Shown: positions 12,283 to 25,229, numbered from the stretch's first letter. The stretch is 64,000 nt of DNA from Microplitis mediator (GCF_029852145.1 NC_079979.1:16503901-16567900); one strand, 5' to 3'. Translations and numbers: made by a program. The notes: generated by a model not told the origin, from the sequence alone.

Positions 12283-14461
12283 CTCTGTTAAATTTCTGGA
12301 TCGTTTATTACCCCGGAAGTACCCCCTCGCCTCTCAATCTTCTACCACCCCTGTACCAAAAGCTCTACACTCTTGTATAAATTTGTATTCAGCCTCCCTT
12401 CTGCTGTAGCTGGTGGATGCGTGGTCCAGCCCCTTGTCGTTGTCCCGGCAACGGTAACAGCAACTCCAATCCCACTAAGATCCCGGGGTTTCGTTATATT
12501 TTATTTTTTATATTTTTTATACTTTATAAATAACCACACTATTGAGCTACACTACATTGTTTCGTTTTCATACCGATATCATACACTTTTTTTTTTTGAA
12601 TACTTCATACTCACAAAAAAATAAACGGTGACTTAAATTTAACAATAGAAATAAATTTATAAATAAAATAATATCAGCACATGGATTCTTGATGTTGCTG
12701 TCGAGAAAAGTACCAGTGTGTCAAGGGCTTCGCGGGAAACCCGCGCGTTGTTTCACCCGTTCAAAACCCATGCGTTTTCCACGTGCACTCCTCTTGCAAT
12801 TAACATCAAAACTATTTCACTTGAATTTATCTTATCCATGTGTGGGTATGATTTAAATTAATCACATGCTATCACAATTTAAACAAACAATTAACAATAT
12901 AATTAAAATATATAAACTGTATATAAAATATATAAAAAAAATTTAAACCACCCCGTTAAATCCATGGAATCCTATGGAGAACTTGCGGGTCAGAGATAAT
13001 AACAACAAATTGTCTTAGAAAAGTCCACCACTTCAATCGTACTCATTCGCACCCCTTGACTGACTGACAAGCCTAACTTGACTACCTATCGTCCAGTCCG
13101 AACCCCACTACGACCTAACAACGTCGCACCCGCTTCTCCAATGACGCTTCTTCTTTCTTTGTCTTTAACACAAATATCCAAGTGACACTTAATATTTTTT
13201 TTCTCAGTTACTTATTTTTAATATTCGAAAACTCGGCCCTCTGTCCTCGTCTCGGCAATAGCAGGCGCAATGTGTGAGATGGATCAGCAACACGCGTCCC
13301 AGCTCGTCCTCGTCCTCGAGGACGAAACAGGACACAGGATAATCGATAGCTGGACGATCAACCCAACGATCCCAGGAAGATCCATAGGGATATAGCATTA
13401 CGACACCCGGCGATCATGGTGGTCCTGCCTCATCGTTACAAGTCAACATCAGGATCATTCGCTCGTAATGCCTTCCCTTGGCCAATAACTTTCGCAAAGT
13501 TTAACACCGATAATTGTGCCATCAGGTGGATCAAGAACTCAGTACGCAAGATAGTAACACCTTTTAATAATTTTTACCGCACAAACGGGTGTAAAAAAAA
13601 ATATTGTGGGTCTTGACTCTTATCAATGGTCTTATTGTCAATGGGTAATTGAGAATGGAGATAAGAAGTGAGGAAATTCGTGTGTTACCCATTTGTCATC
13701 TATGCTCCTGTATCATGTTACATGTGTTTTAGGATCACGTCCAACTGGACATAAGCTGGACACCTGACTGTAGTTCCGATGAGGACATTACCAGTTGACA
13801 GGAAGAGGAAGTCGACCACATCAAGCTACACCAGGATCAAGTTGACCAATTTTAGTTGTACGTATTGTATATAGAGTCATTGACGCGGCATTATTGGGCC
13901 CTTTTTATAATATATATATATGTATATATAACGTTCTCTCGATAACTTGCAGTCTAACGGCTAGCTCCCACGACCGAGTATAAGTTTACACTTACAGTCC
14001 ATTGGATTCACGGTATTTACATAAAGGCCCAGACTCATATAATTCTCATCATCCTTTTTAATAATAATCAAGGTTAGCTTTCAATACTATCGCGTACCCG
14101 AATTGAAATTTGAATCGTGTATTGAACCTACTTTGCTAATAAAATTATAAAAAGTCGTTTCATTGAGACTGAAAACTGTCGAGAAGCTAAAGTCAATTAA
14201 CAAAAATTCTTAGCGGTGGTAAAAAATTTTAATGACCTAGATGTGAATCTTCTTGGGGATTTTCGGATCGTTTTTTCATGTTGATTTTTATATCTCTTGC
14301 TTCTAGATGGTCTGTAAGACTCAAACATGGGGAATTGACACTAGAGGATTTATTTTTAGTTTTGAACTTCTGGCTTCTAGAAAATTTTACCAGCAATTTT
14401 AAGAATTTTACTACTTTGTTTTAAGTTTAAATAAATTCTGTCTTACAACTCGATTCAATGT

Positions 14462-14579
14462 ACGCAGAAAAAAGGATTTCTTGTTGCAAATAATTTTTAT
14501 TTCTCCCAAGAAATTTTTTGTATTATAAATTGAGCACAAAAATTTTCTCGAGCCAAGAAATCCTTTTTTCCTGTGTGCG
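14462..14579. repeat. Short inverted-repeat element
   Basis: Starts CGCAGAAAAAAGGATTTCTT and ends AAGAAATCCTTTTTTCCTGTG, an inverted pair around an AT-rich middle. Related sequence appears at about 16356-16460 and in the tandem array at 56 kb. Confidence 0.6.
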
Positions 14580-14622
14580 ATTTAAATTTTGACTCAGAAT
14601 TATATTTATTTTAGTATCAATA

Positions 14623-15089
14623 TAGGGGAGGGAAGGGCAAAACGGGGTACTTAAGAAAATACCAAGTGTTCGAGGACTCAAATACACTAAATCTTTTTTT
14701 TTTCAATGATGTTCAAAGTAAATAGAAAAAATTTTCAGTTTTGTGGACAAAACGGGATATCCCCTAAAAAGGGTAAAAAAAATTAACTTCTGGATTTTAA
14801 ATGAATTTGATTAAGTTAAATTTTTTTGTAAGTAATTTACATGAAGAAAAATTATATTTCACATGATTATTAGATGCAAAGAAAGGAAAAAAAAAGTTTA
14901 ATAATTTTTATCATAAAACAAGTCATAAATATTTTTCAACTGACAATTGATTTTTGCAAAAGTTTGACAAAAAAAAAAAAAATCAAAATAACACTCAATT
15001 ATATTTACAAAAGTGAGTTTGGAATATTTAAAAACCATCTAAAATATAAAATTTTGGGGGTATCTCGTTTTGCCTACCCCTTTCCCCTA
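14623..15089. repeat. MITE with TAGGGGA...GGCAAAACG ends
   Basis: The left end TAGGGGAGGGAAGGGCAAAA is mirrored by a right end reading TAGGGGAAAGGGGTAGGCAA on the opposite strand. The interior of about 430 bp is AT-rich without a transposase. The G-rich end sequence is the same type that is amplified at 62.7-64 kb. Confidence 0.7.
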
Positions 15090-16655
15090 CACTGTGAAGT
15101 GAAATTTACTCCAAGGGGAGTTTATTTTAATATTAAAACTCCAAATCGGAGTGAAATAAAATCCAGACCACTCCAAAATCACTCCACAGAAAAGACAAAC
15201 TCCCTATTTACCCCGCATGCGGAGTGAATTTTTTTAAAAACCCCGAATGAATTCGAATTTAAATAAAATCCGTAATCACTCCGAATTTAGTATCAGTTTT
15301 CAATCAAATTTTTAATTACATCAAATATATATGTATATATATATATATAACAGGATAATGTGGTTGAGTGACTGCGAATTTATGTAAGATGCTGTAATAG
15401 GGGTTGATAAATGGTTTGGTAACACCTGTGTTTACTCGCACCTGAAATCAAAGGGCGATAACGGGGGCTAAGCAAATATATATGAGATGAGCGAGTGAAA
15501 CTGTAACAATTGTTTGCGTAATATTGTGCCAGGGGTAGTGTACTGGTGGGCGTAATATTGTAGCTTAAGATAAACAACAAATAATAATTAAAATTGTTGA
15601 ATGATTGGCTGGTAAAAGCGGATGACAGTGATATTGTCTGGCAGCAGAGTAACCGCTAGCTAAGTGATTGCTCTTGGGATAATCCTGGCACGTGAAGTCC
15701 CCGCGAAATCTATACGAACTGTACTGTAATAAAATCAGTAGTATCTCTATCAACATATATATGTGCTATGAAAATTTATATAAAAGACTACTCATCCCTA
15801 TTTCAGGATTTACCCGATGATTAAATGATAGATTATATCTTGTCAACGTTAATCGAGTGACGCCATCGTGTGCTATCCCTATTGATTGTAATGAAAAGAT
15901 TAGAGTTGCTAGGTATATTATACTTTTTGATCGGTGTGCTGGACTCGTTGATCCGTAGCCAGACGCGGGTTGAGAACAACACGAGCGCTTTGCTGGTAGA
16001 CCCGGCTTGGCACGCGCCCCATGTAATTTAATCGGGTATTTCTTGTTAAGACCAAGACCAAGACACATTGCGACTACTTGCTTTAAATTACGATGAGAAA
16101 ATAATCCTATACTTTAGTAGTTAAAAAAATATATGTTATATTATATTATTTATTTAGTAATTCTGAGTGTTACTTTTTGGGGCAGATGCGCGTTTCGTTT
16201 TTCACTTTAAAACCCTTTTTCACGGTAATGTGATATTTTTAAATAATATACTTTATTATTTAATGTGAGTTTGTATCTCTTGTTTAGGGAGTTTATTAAT
16301 TAATTTTTAGTTTAGTTTAAATGTTTATGCACTGAAGTTAAAATAACTTTTATATGGAAAAAAAAGATTTCTTGGCGCAAGAAAAATTTTTTATGGTGAA
16401 ACGAAAAGAAAAATTTTCTAAAAGAGTGAAAATTTTTTGCGCATACAAAAAATTAAGCTTTTGGAAATTTTGAGTCTTATGTATTTTTAAGGTTTCATTA
16501 AAAATCATTTTTTTAATCGACGAAATCTGAGTTCAGCTCAAAAATTTTGATCTGCTTTTTTACGAAATAATGTAAAGAAGCTTCGATTTTTTTCTATCAA
16601 TAGGATTCTTAAATTTAGATATGAAATTAGAAATAATTTATATTAGTTTACTACT

Positions 16656-17107
16656 TGAGGGTATTTTAGACCAGTGTCCGCCCCCACTTTTTAAAAATAT
16701 TCAATAACTTTCGACTGTCATAATCGTATGAAATTTTATTAATCAATCAATTAAGAAATCAAAGCATTAATTGAAAGAGGGACAACGTAATTACAATTTC
16801 GCGAAGAAATTAATTTTTACAAATTAGGAGTTACCGAAATTTGTTAAAAAAATTCCAGTAAAATGTTCATGTCTCCATAATTCAAAAGTCAAATTTCGCG
16901 GGTAAAATTTAATTCCCAAATTTTGTTTAACTCCAAATTGATAACTACTGTAAGTATTTTTTTTTTTTTTCAAATCTATCAGCCAAATTTTAATTACACT
17001 CAAAATTTTTTTTAATTAATTAATAAAAATTTACTACCGTTATGACAGTTGAGTCATTGAATATTTTAAAAAAAAGGGGGGGGGGGGTATTGTCTGAGAG
17101 TTCCCTT
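16656..17107. repeat. 452-bp MITE with roughly 65-bp terminal inverted repeats
   Basis: The left arm (TGAGGGTATTTTAGACCAG through CCCCCACTTTTTAAAAATATT to CGACTGTCATAA) is complementary to the right arm (TTATGACAGTTGAGTCATTG through GGGGGGG to GAGAGTTCCCTTA). The interior is AT-rich without coding potential. Confidence 0.75.
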
Positions 17108-17313
17108 AAAAAAAATTTTTTTTACAAAAGTTATTTTTTTTCAGTGCGTTAATTTATTTGGATGATTGAAAAATAATAATTTGTATCAATATATATATGT
17201 AAGATATTTAAATCAATGATGTAACAGTCTCGGATGTATGTATGGTGTATAATAGATGTAGAATTGCATTAGTGTAGTTTAAAAGTTGAACGAAGAGCGA
17301 AACAACCCCCAAG

Positions 17314-17439
17314 ATGGCTGCTACTGCTACCGCCCGTATCGACGTTTTGACTTTGGAGGGTTTCTCGGAGGTAAGCTCATCGGGAATTGCGGGTCTTCCC
17401 TCCCCTAAAAATGCCCCTCTCGGTTCTTTTGGCCTTTGA
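17314..17439 (+). CDS. Orphan first coding exon or 41-codon small ORF
   Basis: A start in excellent context (CCAAGATGGCT) opens the frame MAATATARIDVLTLEGFSE, followed exactly by a good donor (GAG|GTAAGC at 17370/17371). If unspliced the frame stops at TGA 17437-17439, giving 41 aa. The codon use is less AT-rich than the surroundings, and a 5'UTR-like CGAAGAGCGAAACAACC precedes it. No plus-strand partner exon in the right phase was found nearby; the ABCD gene occupies the opposite strand just downstream. It could be the first exon of a gene with distant exons, a small protein, or noise. I do not recognise the peptide. Confidence 0.35.
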   Translation: MAATATARIDVLTLEGFSEVSSSGIAGLPSPKNAPLGSFGL

Positions 17440-18127
17440 AAACAAAGAATTTCACGTAATTAAATTTTTTTTATTTTTATTTTTAAACTACACGCATCAT
17501 TAAATCATTTCTTCCCAAATAATCCCATCATTGTTTCACTTTCTTCCAACTCTGACCTTCGTTAAATTAAATAACAAAAACTTACATTTTTAAATATAAA
17601 TTAATATTCTTGTAATGAAACATTAAGTGTACATAATTATTTCAAGGATTTATTTGTTACAATAATGCACTTACGTAACTCAATCTCATTGTTATTGAAC
17701 GTGCGGCGTAACAATTGCGTACATTGCTTTCTTCAGTACAGATTGATAATAAAATAGATAGTGAATTTTTATAATTTTTAAATAAAATTTATAGAAGCGG
17801 GAAAAAAATTAAGTCCTCATTTTTTAATTAAAATTTTTTTTTATTCATATTTAAATAACAATTTATTCGACAGTATTTAAAAGCTTGTCATATTTTTTTA
17901 TGCTACGATACTGTCCGGTAGTAAAAATATTTATCTAATTATTTGTCTACCAGATAACTTTAAAATTTATTTATTTTTATAAAATCACAATATTTTTATC
18001 GCTTGACAATTAATTAATGTAAAAAAATAATCCCTTATATTAATAATAATAATAATAATAAAAAAAATATAATATTCGCAGGTAAATATTTAAATATCGC
18101 GGGAGTAATAAATATAATTTATTTATT
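17440..18127. other. Spacer between the orphan frame and the ABCD 3' end
   Basis: AT-rich with T-runs and an (AAT)n tract at about 18042-18060. It probably contains the ABCD 3'UTR on the minus strand. Nothing else recognised. Confidence 0.4.
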
Positions 18128-21100
18128 TCAACTGATACCAACATGTTGGGTATCTTCGCTGACCAAGTCTCGGATTTCCTTAAACAAACACATTAATTTG
18201 TAAACATAAAACATTTAAATGAATGAATATTGAATTAAGTTGAGTAAATATTATCAAGTAATTATAAATAAATACCTGAAGTCTTTGACTGTGTGCTTCT
18301 CTGACATCCTTTCCATTATCCTGATTAGATAAAATCGCGGTGTCATTTGAATCGAGTAAACCAAATGTCCATCCGCCATCGCCATCGAACCGTAATACAA
18401 ACCGATGGTACTTCGATAATGAGGAAATTCGATGTGTTATTGTTAATAATGTGATACCACGTTGCTTAGCAGTCTCATACATGGATCCTTCAACTTCTAA
18501 ACTAACTGCACTGGTGCACTCATCCAGCAGCGCATAGTGCGGGGCGTGATAAAATAATCTGGTCATAGCGAGTCTTTGTTTCTCACCGCCTGATAACGTC
18601 GAGTCCCAGTCGCCCATCGCATCGAGACCGTCAGGTTCACGCTCAGCAAGTGATCGTAAATCTACAAGATCTAAAAGTGCTAGAAGTTGGTCATCGGAAA
18701 ATGTATTACTTTTGCTGTCCGCTGGATATGTTATTTGTTCACGAAGACAGCCAACAGTCATGTAAGGTTTTTGCGGAATATAAAACATTGATGGTCTACC
18801 AGTTCGTATTGACCATGAGTCTGCTGGTCTTGTCAGTGTACCCGCGTACACTGGCCATAGTCCTGAGATAATACGGAAAAGTGAACTTTTACCACAGCCA
18901 TTGGGTCCAGTTATCAATAAATGATGTCCCGGTTTAATCTTTTAAATAAAATAATAATAAATTTAGAAGAAGAAGAAGAAGAAGAAGGAGTCATTCATAA
19001 AATACGTCACGCAAAATTTTACCCCCCTCCCCATACATTTTACGTCACAAATTACCCCCCCCTCCCCCATAAATGATATGTGACAATTAATAGTACATAA
19101 ATTTCTATATTTTAAAATATTTACTCTGCAATAATAAAATTTTAATTTGAAAAATTGTTTGATGAGCTGTGAAAGTCACGTGTCTTTAAACCTTCAACCC
19201 CCTTGTCTTAGCGACCCCACCCCCAAAGTGCGAAAGTATTTTATGAACGGGCCCCAATAGTAATTCAGTATTAAAATAAATAATAAATAATTACTTACTT
19301 GTATAGTCAAACTAGAGACAATTACTTCACAATTGGGCGTTACAATTGGAACATCCGTGAGAGCAATACTGCCATCAAGACTTTCACGTACAATACCCTT
19401 AATAATTGGCGAGCCATCTTTAAACTCAAGTAATGACTTTGGTGATGAATTAACACTACCATTAGTACCACGGTACTGCTGATTTACTACGACAGTACGC
19501 TGATATTTACATAATGCCGCGTCCTTGAATATGTCAAGCATCTCACTGACTCTATTAGCATATCCAGCTAACGCTACTAATTCCTGTTAACGTAAATATT
19601 AATACTAATATTAGTAATTGTATTTATAAATATAAATAATATATATATAAAATAAATTAAATAAAACTAAATTATATTTATTCAGAGAAACTTGACCTTG
19701 TAGGATGACATAAGACGTTCAACAGCGTCAGCACCTGAACTCAGAAGATTTTTCGACGTCGTCAAGTATCGCGTCCGCTCACTTACAACTCCTGCAATTA
19801 GATTAAATAATTAAAGAATAATATTAATTACCAGTAATTAAATTCAAATTTAAACTAACATACCATCAGTATCTTTATTGTTCGATGGTTTTAGAGTTGT
19901 GTAGAGCAACGGCATCGCAATCACCAGCAATCCCGTACCAGACCATACATATTTCATCAAAAATTGCTCCAACATGATGTACCATAACTTCAATGCCAAA
20001 ACTTTTCTTAAATGTACATTCAATGATCTGTATGCGGTACTCAAATAACGATGCTCAGTATTATGACCGCCATAAAATGCTATTTCCTCGGCGTGCGCGC
20101 TAATACGAGCGTGCGCTTCACGTAGTCGTCCACGACGTGAGGCTTCTTCGGCAACTAGGTGACCAAATCGCGGTGATGTAAGTCGAAGTACTTGTCCGGT
20201 TACCGCAATAACCACTGCTGCTAGTAATGGACCTATATTATAAAACAAAAAATATATATAAATAAATAAATATACATTGTATATAATTATCATTAAAATA
20301 ATAATTACTTAATTTTTCATTACTAATAACTAATCAATTTTTTTAAATTCACTTTATTATTATTATGAGCCATGGGTTACTTGTGATTCATAAATTCTTT
20401 TTATTGACAACGTTAATGATTTTTTTTATTAATAGTACCCGCGAGTCATGAGATAGGGAATTAAGTGATAAGATAAAAATGTTTTTGTTAATGAATAAGG
20501 AATAAAGTGCACGGAATGTAGGATTTGTGATAAAAAATTAATTACTTAATTATGCATGGAGATAAATAAGACATTATTTGAATAATAAATGATAAAAATG
20601 AATATATATTTGTAATTAAAAATTACCTGGTACTGTTCTAGCACCCATGCGTGATGAAAATGACATAAGTGCGATTCCGACTAATGAACAATCGAGAAGT
20701 GGTTTTGTTAAACTCGAGTATAAATGAGCGACAGAACTTGCTAATTCGGATAAATCATCAGTCAGTCTTTGTTCAGCACCACCCAGTCGATTGTCTAAAG
20801 CAGATACTCTGTAATAAGTCTGCTGACTCAAGTACATTTTGTACGCATACTGGACAAGTCTTTCTCTGTAAATTTAATTATTATTATTAATATTTATTCA
20901 CACACGTCCTGATACTGGAGTTAGCCGACGTCTAATAATTTTTGGATATTTTTCAAAGCGATAAATTGTAAAAAAAAAAAATATTTGGAAAAATTGCACC
21001 TGTAGTTTTTTTAATTTTCTACATGTGCATTTTTTTAGTTTTTTTTTTTATTCAAATTTAATTGTTGGAAAACAATTCGAAAATTTTTAATTGTCTGCTG

Positions 21101-22338
21101 ACTTCAGAATCATAATTTTTTGACAGTCTGTCAATGTCAAAATCATTGAAATTTGTAAACAATTAAAAATTTTTAGATTTTTCTTTCAAAAAATAAAATT
21201 ACAAAAAAAAAAAAAAAAAAATACACACATGAAGAAAATAAAAAAATGTAAGGGTGCAATTTTTTAAAATATTTTTTTTCTACAATTTGTCATTTTTTAA
21301 AAAATTCAAAAGTTAAACCTCGGCTAAGTTCCGTATAATTTTACACATGATTCTGAAGTTAGAAGACAGTTAAAAATTTTGGATTTTTTTTCCCAAAAAA
21401 TAAATTACAAAAAAAAATTTTAAATATAAAGATGTAGCTGAGTGCGAATGTAGCAGACATGAGACAATTTGAAAATTTTAAATAAATAAATTAAAGTAAC
21501 GAAATTTTAAAAAAGCGCGTACAGATTTTTCAATTATTCAAAAATTGCCAGTTGTCAGTTACATTTACACTCATACATAGAAAATTAAAAAATCTATCGG
21601 CGCAATTTTTTGAAATGTTTTTTTTTTACAATTTATTTCTAAAAAAATCCAAAGATTATAAGACGTCGCTAACTGAGTATCATAAGTTACACAATAATTA
21701 TTTGAAATTACACAGTTGGATCGTATAAATTACCTGAAAGAAAGCGCAAGTCTGCCTTCAAGATAGCGGATGGCAGAATTGACAAAGGTTGCCGGAAATG
21801 CAATAGCGAACCAGCGTGCAAGCATTAAAAAAAAACCACGAACATCTTTTAAGACAATTCTCTTAACAATTTGGCCTTCAAGTGTGGCAACGTAAACAGA
21901 CAAAAATGTTCTTGCGAGCAGAGTTATCGTCGCACAAGTTAGCAGACCAGCTTCTTTGGACCGCCATCCAGGTACCATTATTCTCAGCAATTGTAATAAT
22001 TGTTTGATAAATGTTTTATCCAACCCCGCATTGGCAACTTTATTATTATTGTTGTTATTATTATTATTATTTTTATTTTTACTAACAGATTTATTATTGC
22101 AGCATTTGTTGTTCTGACATTTATCAACTCCATTTTCTTTGCTTTTATTATTGTTACTGTTATTACTGTCATTATTGTTATTTTCTAGTTTACGTTTAAC
22201 TCGGACTAAATGGGGATAAGTTAATTTTAGTAAATATAGTGTTGTGACAACACCAACAACACCACGAGTCAGTGTCTCCTGTCTTATTCCACATGTAGAT
22301 GAGGTTTTATTTATAAGTTTTGAAAATACCGACGACAT
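18128..22338 (-). CDS. Abcd1: Peroxisomal ABC half-transporter, subfamily D (ABCD1/2, ALDP type)
   Basis: The family imports very-long-chain acyl-CoAs into peroxisomes as a dimer. Seven coding exons: 22338-21734, 20865-20627, 20232-19864, 19791-19697, 19583-19299, 18938-18276 and 18178-18128; phases close to 768 aa. Residues about 50-100 are a lysine- and asparagine-rich low-complexity insert. The membrane domain follows, with SQQTYYRVSALDNRL, ASSVAHLYSSLTKPLLD and the FYGGHNTEH segment diagnostic of ABCD1/2. The nucleotide-binding domain has Walker A GPNGCGKSS near 541, PQKPYMTVGCLREQI, signature LSGGEKQR near 645, Walker B YALLDECTSAVS near 665 and the H-loop THR. The loop normally reading NPDQ-RLTDD is GGAEQRLTDD here. 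The last exon (EIRDLVSEDTQHVGIS) is short. Introns contain MITEs. Fits the single ABCD1-like gene known in insects. Confidence 0.95.
18988..19255. repeat. MITE with CATTCATAAAATACGTCACGC ends
   Basis: The left end, GAGTCATTCATAAAATACGT, is mirrored by a right end that reads GGGGCCCGTTCATAAAATAC on the other strand. C-runs (CCCCCC) lie inside each end. It sits in an ABCD intron beside a GAA repeat at 18965-18987. A related end appears at about 58868. Confidence 0.65.
20911..21111. repeat. MITE, ATGAT-TIR family, in an ABCD intron
   Basis: Starts GATACTGGAGTTAGCCGACG, carries the TTGCACCTGTAG...CTACATGTGCATTTTTTTAG core, and ends GTCTGCTGACTTCAGAATC. Degenerate partial copies continue at about 21115-21330, 21350-21470 and 21580-21690, so nearly the whole first ABCD intron is built of this family. 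Confidence 0.8.
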
Positions 22339-23332
22339 TATTTTAAATTAACTAAATGTCATCTGACATCTGGACAGCACAGACAATTATAATTTAAAAA
22401 CTTCTTTATATATAAGTGATTTTATATTTATGAGTCATCAAGTAATGAAAAATTTTGTTGTCAATTCAAAAACAATATTGATTATAAATATAATATGATA
22501 TTTATTCCGGCAAACTCATGTGGCAAGAGCATGACTCTATCAAAGCTGTTGATATAAACACATTTAAAACGACACACACGAATCGGCAACCAGCTGGCAA
22601 CTGTACTAGTCTTCTCTTACTTAAACTTTTATTCCCACTCTTCTCATACTACAAGTGATTCTCCTCTTACTCCACCAAACCTCTCAACAATCCTATCCTA
22701 TCCTCTATGCTTTTTACCAACGATAATATCCAACACTTACATCCATCCTCTGACTCTACTCCGATTCTGATACAATTTATGCTCCATTCTCTACACTATT
22801 CATACTAGTATATATAACATTACTGTTACTTTTTTATCTTTATACATATTTATATATATCTATATATATATAATGAGGAGTCATAAGTTTTTATACTGGA
22901 CTTGGATCTGTGGTACCGTCATTGCACTCGCCCTTGCCCTCTTATCTTTATAACATGTGATCTTTGTTTGTTTTGTAGTTATCATCATCATCATCATCAG
23001 AATATTGAAGAAGAAACGACGATCATTGTTTGATAATATTTTGAAAATAAATAATAAATATATGAGTGTGAATGTAGTAGACATTTGTCAATTGGTGCAA
23101 TTTTTAAATAAATAAACAGAATAAAACTTAAAAAATGCGGATTTTTGAATTTTAAAATTGGCGCGCGCCTTTTTTAAAATTTTATTTTTTCATTTGTAAT
23201 TTGAAATTTGTCGGGTATCTGCAACACTCACATTCATCTGAGACAATTTTTAAATTTAAAATAAATGAATTTATTTATTAAAATAATGAAATTTTAAAAA
23301 GCGCGCGCCGATTTTTAAATTATCTAAGTAAT

Positions 23333-23531
23333 GATACTAAAGTTAACAGACGTATAATAATTTTTGGAATTTTTTTTTAGACGATAAACCATAAAAAAAA
23401 ATATTTGAAAAAATTGCACCTGTAGTTTTTAAAATTTTCTACATGTGCATATTTTTATTTTATTTTTTTGCAATTGATTTGTTAAAAACAAAAAATTCAA
23501 AAATTTTTAAACGTCTGTTAACTTCAGAATC
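23333..23531. repeat. MITE, ATGAT-TIR family
   Basis: Starts GATACTAAAGTTAACAGACG, has the TTGCACCTGTAG and CTACATGTGCATA core motifs and ends GTCTGTTAACTTCAGAATC. About 199 bp. Confidence 0.8.
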
Positions 23532-23964
23532 ATATCTACGTACGCATTTTTAAAAAATTTTAAAAACTGCCAAATGTCAGCGACATTCACACTCATATTA
23601 AACTTTATAATATCAGGATAAGTTTATTAATATCAATCAAATATATAAGAATGCATAGCAGAAAAATGAGTTGCATTACATATGAAGGATTTAATTGCCG
23701 CAATGAGTTTCCAGAAACAATAAAAAATAAGCAGAAGAAAATTTCAAAAGACTGAAAGACGTTAAAAATTTGTGTCAATGAAATGATTAAAATATAATTG
23801 GATTAAAAGATTATTTATTGTACTTAAAATAGCCGAGCTAAATAAACAATGTTAATACTTAATGTAAGTATATATACAAGAATAAGTGTAATGTTATATA
23901 CTTTGGGCTGGTTATCTGTAGAGGATGATATATAATACGTGTATATTGATTTATAAAATGATTC

Positions 23965-24153
23965 ATGAACTTGTCTCAGTATTTATGCAGTCAAATGAAA
24001 CTAATGAGTGAAAAAAATAATTGCACACGTCATAGCTCACTTTTGAATATTAATCAAAAAATATATACGCCAGAAGAATCTTTAATATATGTAGTCTTTA
24101 AGTGGTACAATCGATTACCGAATATAATAAAAAGGAATATTGATATAAATTAA
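23965..24153 (+). pseudogene. Probable LINE ORF2 C-terminal relic
   Basis: An open frame reads ...TRHSSLLNINQKIYTPEESL...FKWYNRLPNIIKRNID. A TR-x-H stretch followed by W/Y-N-x-LP-x-x-I resembles the extreme C-terminus of reverse-transcriptase ORFs of Jockey/CR1-type LINEs. No reverse-transcriptase or endonuclease core is present upstream, so this is at best a 5'-truncated remnant. Assignment is by pattern only. Confidence 0.35.
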
Positions 24154-25228
24154 CGATATATTTGTACTAAAAGTTGACTTTATTGTAAATTAAAAAAAAA
24201 TTAATGCAGTGTCTACGCTAAATAAACACACGATTATTAATATATAAATTACATTTTCCTCATAATATCATCGGCAACAAAAAAAAAAAAAAAAACTCTA
24301 GACTATTTTGAAATTACTCTCAACAAAAATTGATCTGATGACTCTGTCACTGTCCATCATTATCTAATCAGCTTGTGTATGTAACTTGTATTACATATAC
24401 ACATTTAAATAATACCAAGAATATTACGTCTATATTTTTTGTTTTATTTTTTTAATAAATTCATCGATTTGTAATATTGTCATTGCAAAAAATTCAAAAA
24501 AAAGTTAAAAGACCTCGGTGATTTATAATTTATTAAATAATAAATTTAATGTTTGGTAATAAAATATATAATATCAGGGAAAGTGTAAACGGCTTTCGGC
24601 AAAATGCACTTCTGATCACACACGATCACCATCACTTAAAACTTGTAGTTATTTGTATTTAGTATATCTATATATGTAACTGAGAAAGTAAAAGTCGTTC
24701 AATGAGTGAAAGAGTAAATGAGAAAATGAAACAAGACGTTTTTTTTTATTTTTTAAACTCGGGTACTTGTAATCATCGACACTTTCATTTCTCTTGTGTT
24801 ACGGAATTACTTAATACTTTTTTTTTTTAAACTGTGTAAATAATTTATTTAAATACTTGACTCTAAAAATATGATAACAAGCATCGATGGTATTGTTCGC
24901 AGTGATTACGAGAAATCATTAGAAGTATTGATATCAGCGGGACGTCAATTCGCAGAATGACCGTCCGATATTAAAAATCCATAAATTTATACGGCATCAA
25001 ATATATATATGATTGCGGCTGATCATTTTCTCGAATAGTCATGCAGCCATGAACGGACGTAAGACACCAGGAAGTCGGTTGTCATAGAGACACGCGAGCT
25101 TCTTTCAACCGCAGTTGAAGAAACGGTTTAACTGCATCAGTAAAACTCGATAAATTTCTCATTTTTATTTATTTATTTTCTTCCTTATCTTTTTTTTTAT
25201 CATCGCAAATCTCTCAGCAATATATTGT

Positions 25229-25229
25229 A

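Larger units (their letters stand above)
12283..17313. other. Spacer upstream of glass, with MITEs
   Basis: No recognisable coding exon. The first kilobase should contain the glass promoter and 5'UTR. A markedly less AT-rich stretch at about 13.2-13.9 kb (for example CTCGTCCTCGTCCTCGAGG at 13302) has short open frames on both strands, but none resembles a known protein. From 14.46 kb on it is mostly repeats: a hairpin-like element at 14462-14579, a MITE at 14623-15089, an adjoining CTCC/GGAG-rich element to about 15295, and a MITE at 16656-17107. Confidence 0.45.

Noticed and set aside
12373..12624. 83-codon plus-strand frame just upstream of glass
   Set aside because: Hydrophobic T-rich translation without start context, domain or splice logic; lies in the glass promoter region.
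15380..16068. Three reverse-strand frames in the 15.4-16.1 kb spacer
   Set aside because: No recognisable domain, no coherent splicing into one gene, composition like the surrounding spacer.
21984..22188. Open frames on both strands inside ABCD exon 1
   Set aside because: Shadows of the AAT/AAC-rich insert; the ABCD frame itself explains the region.
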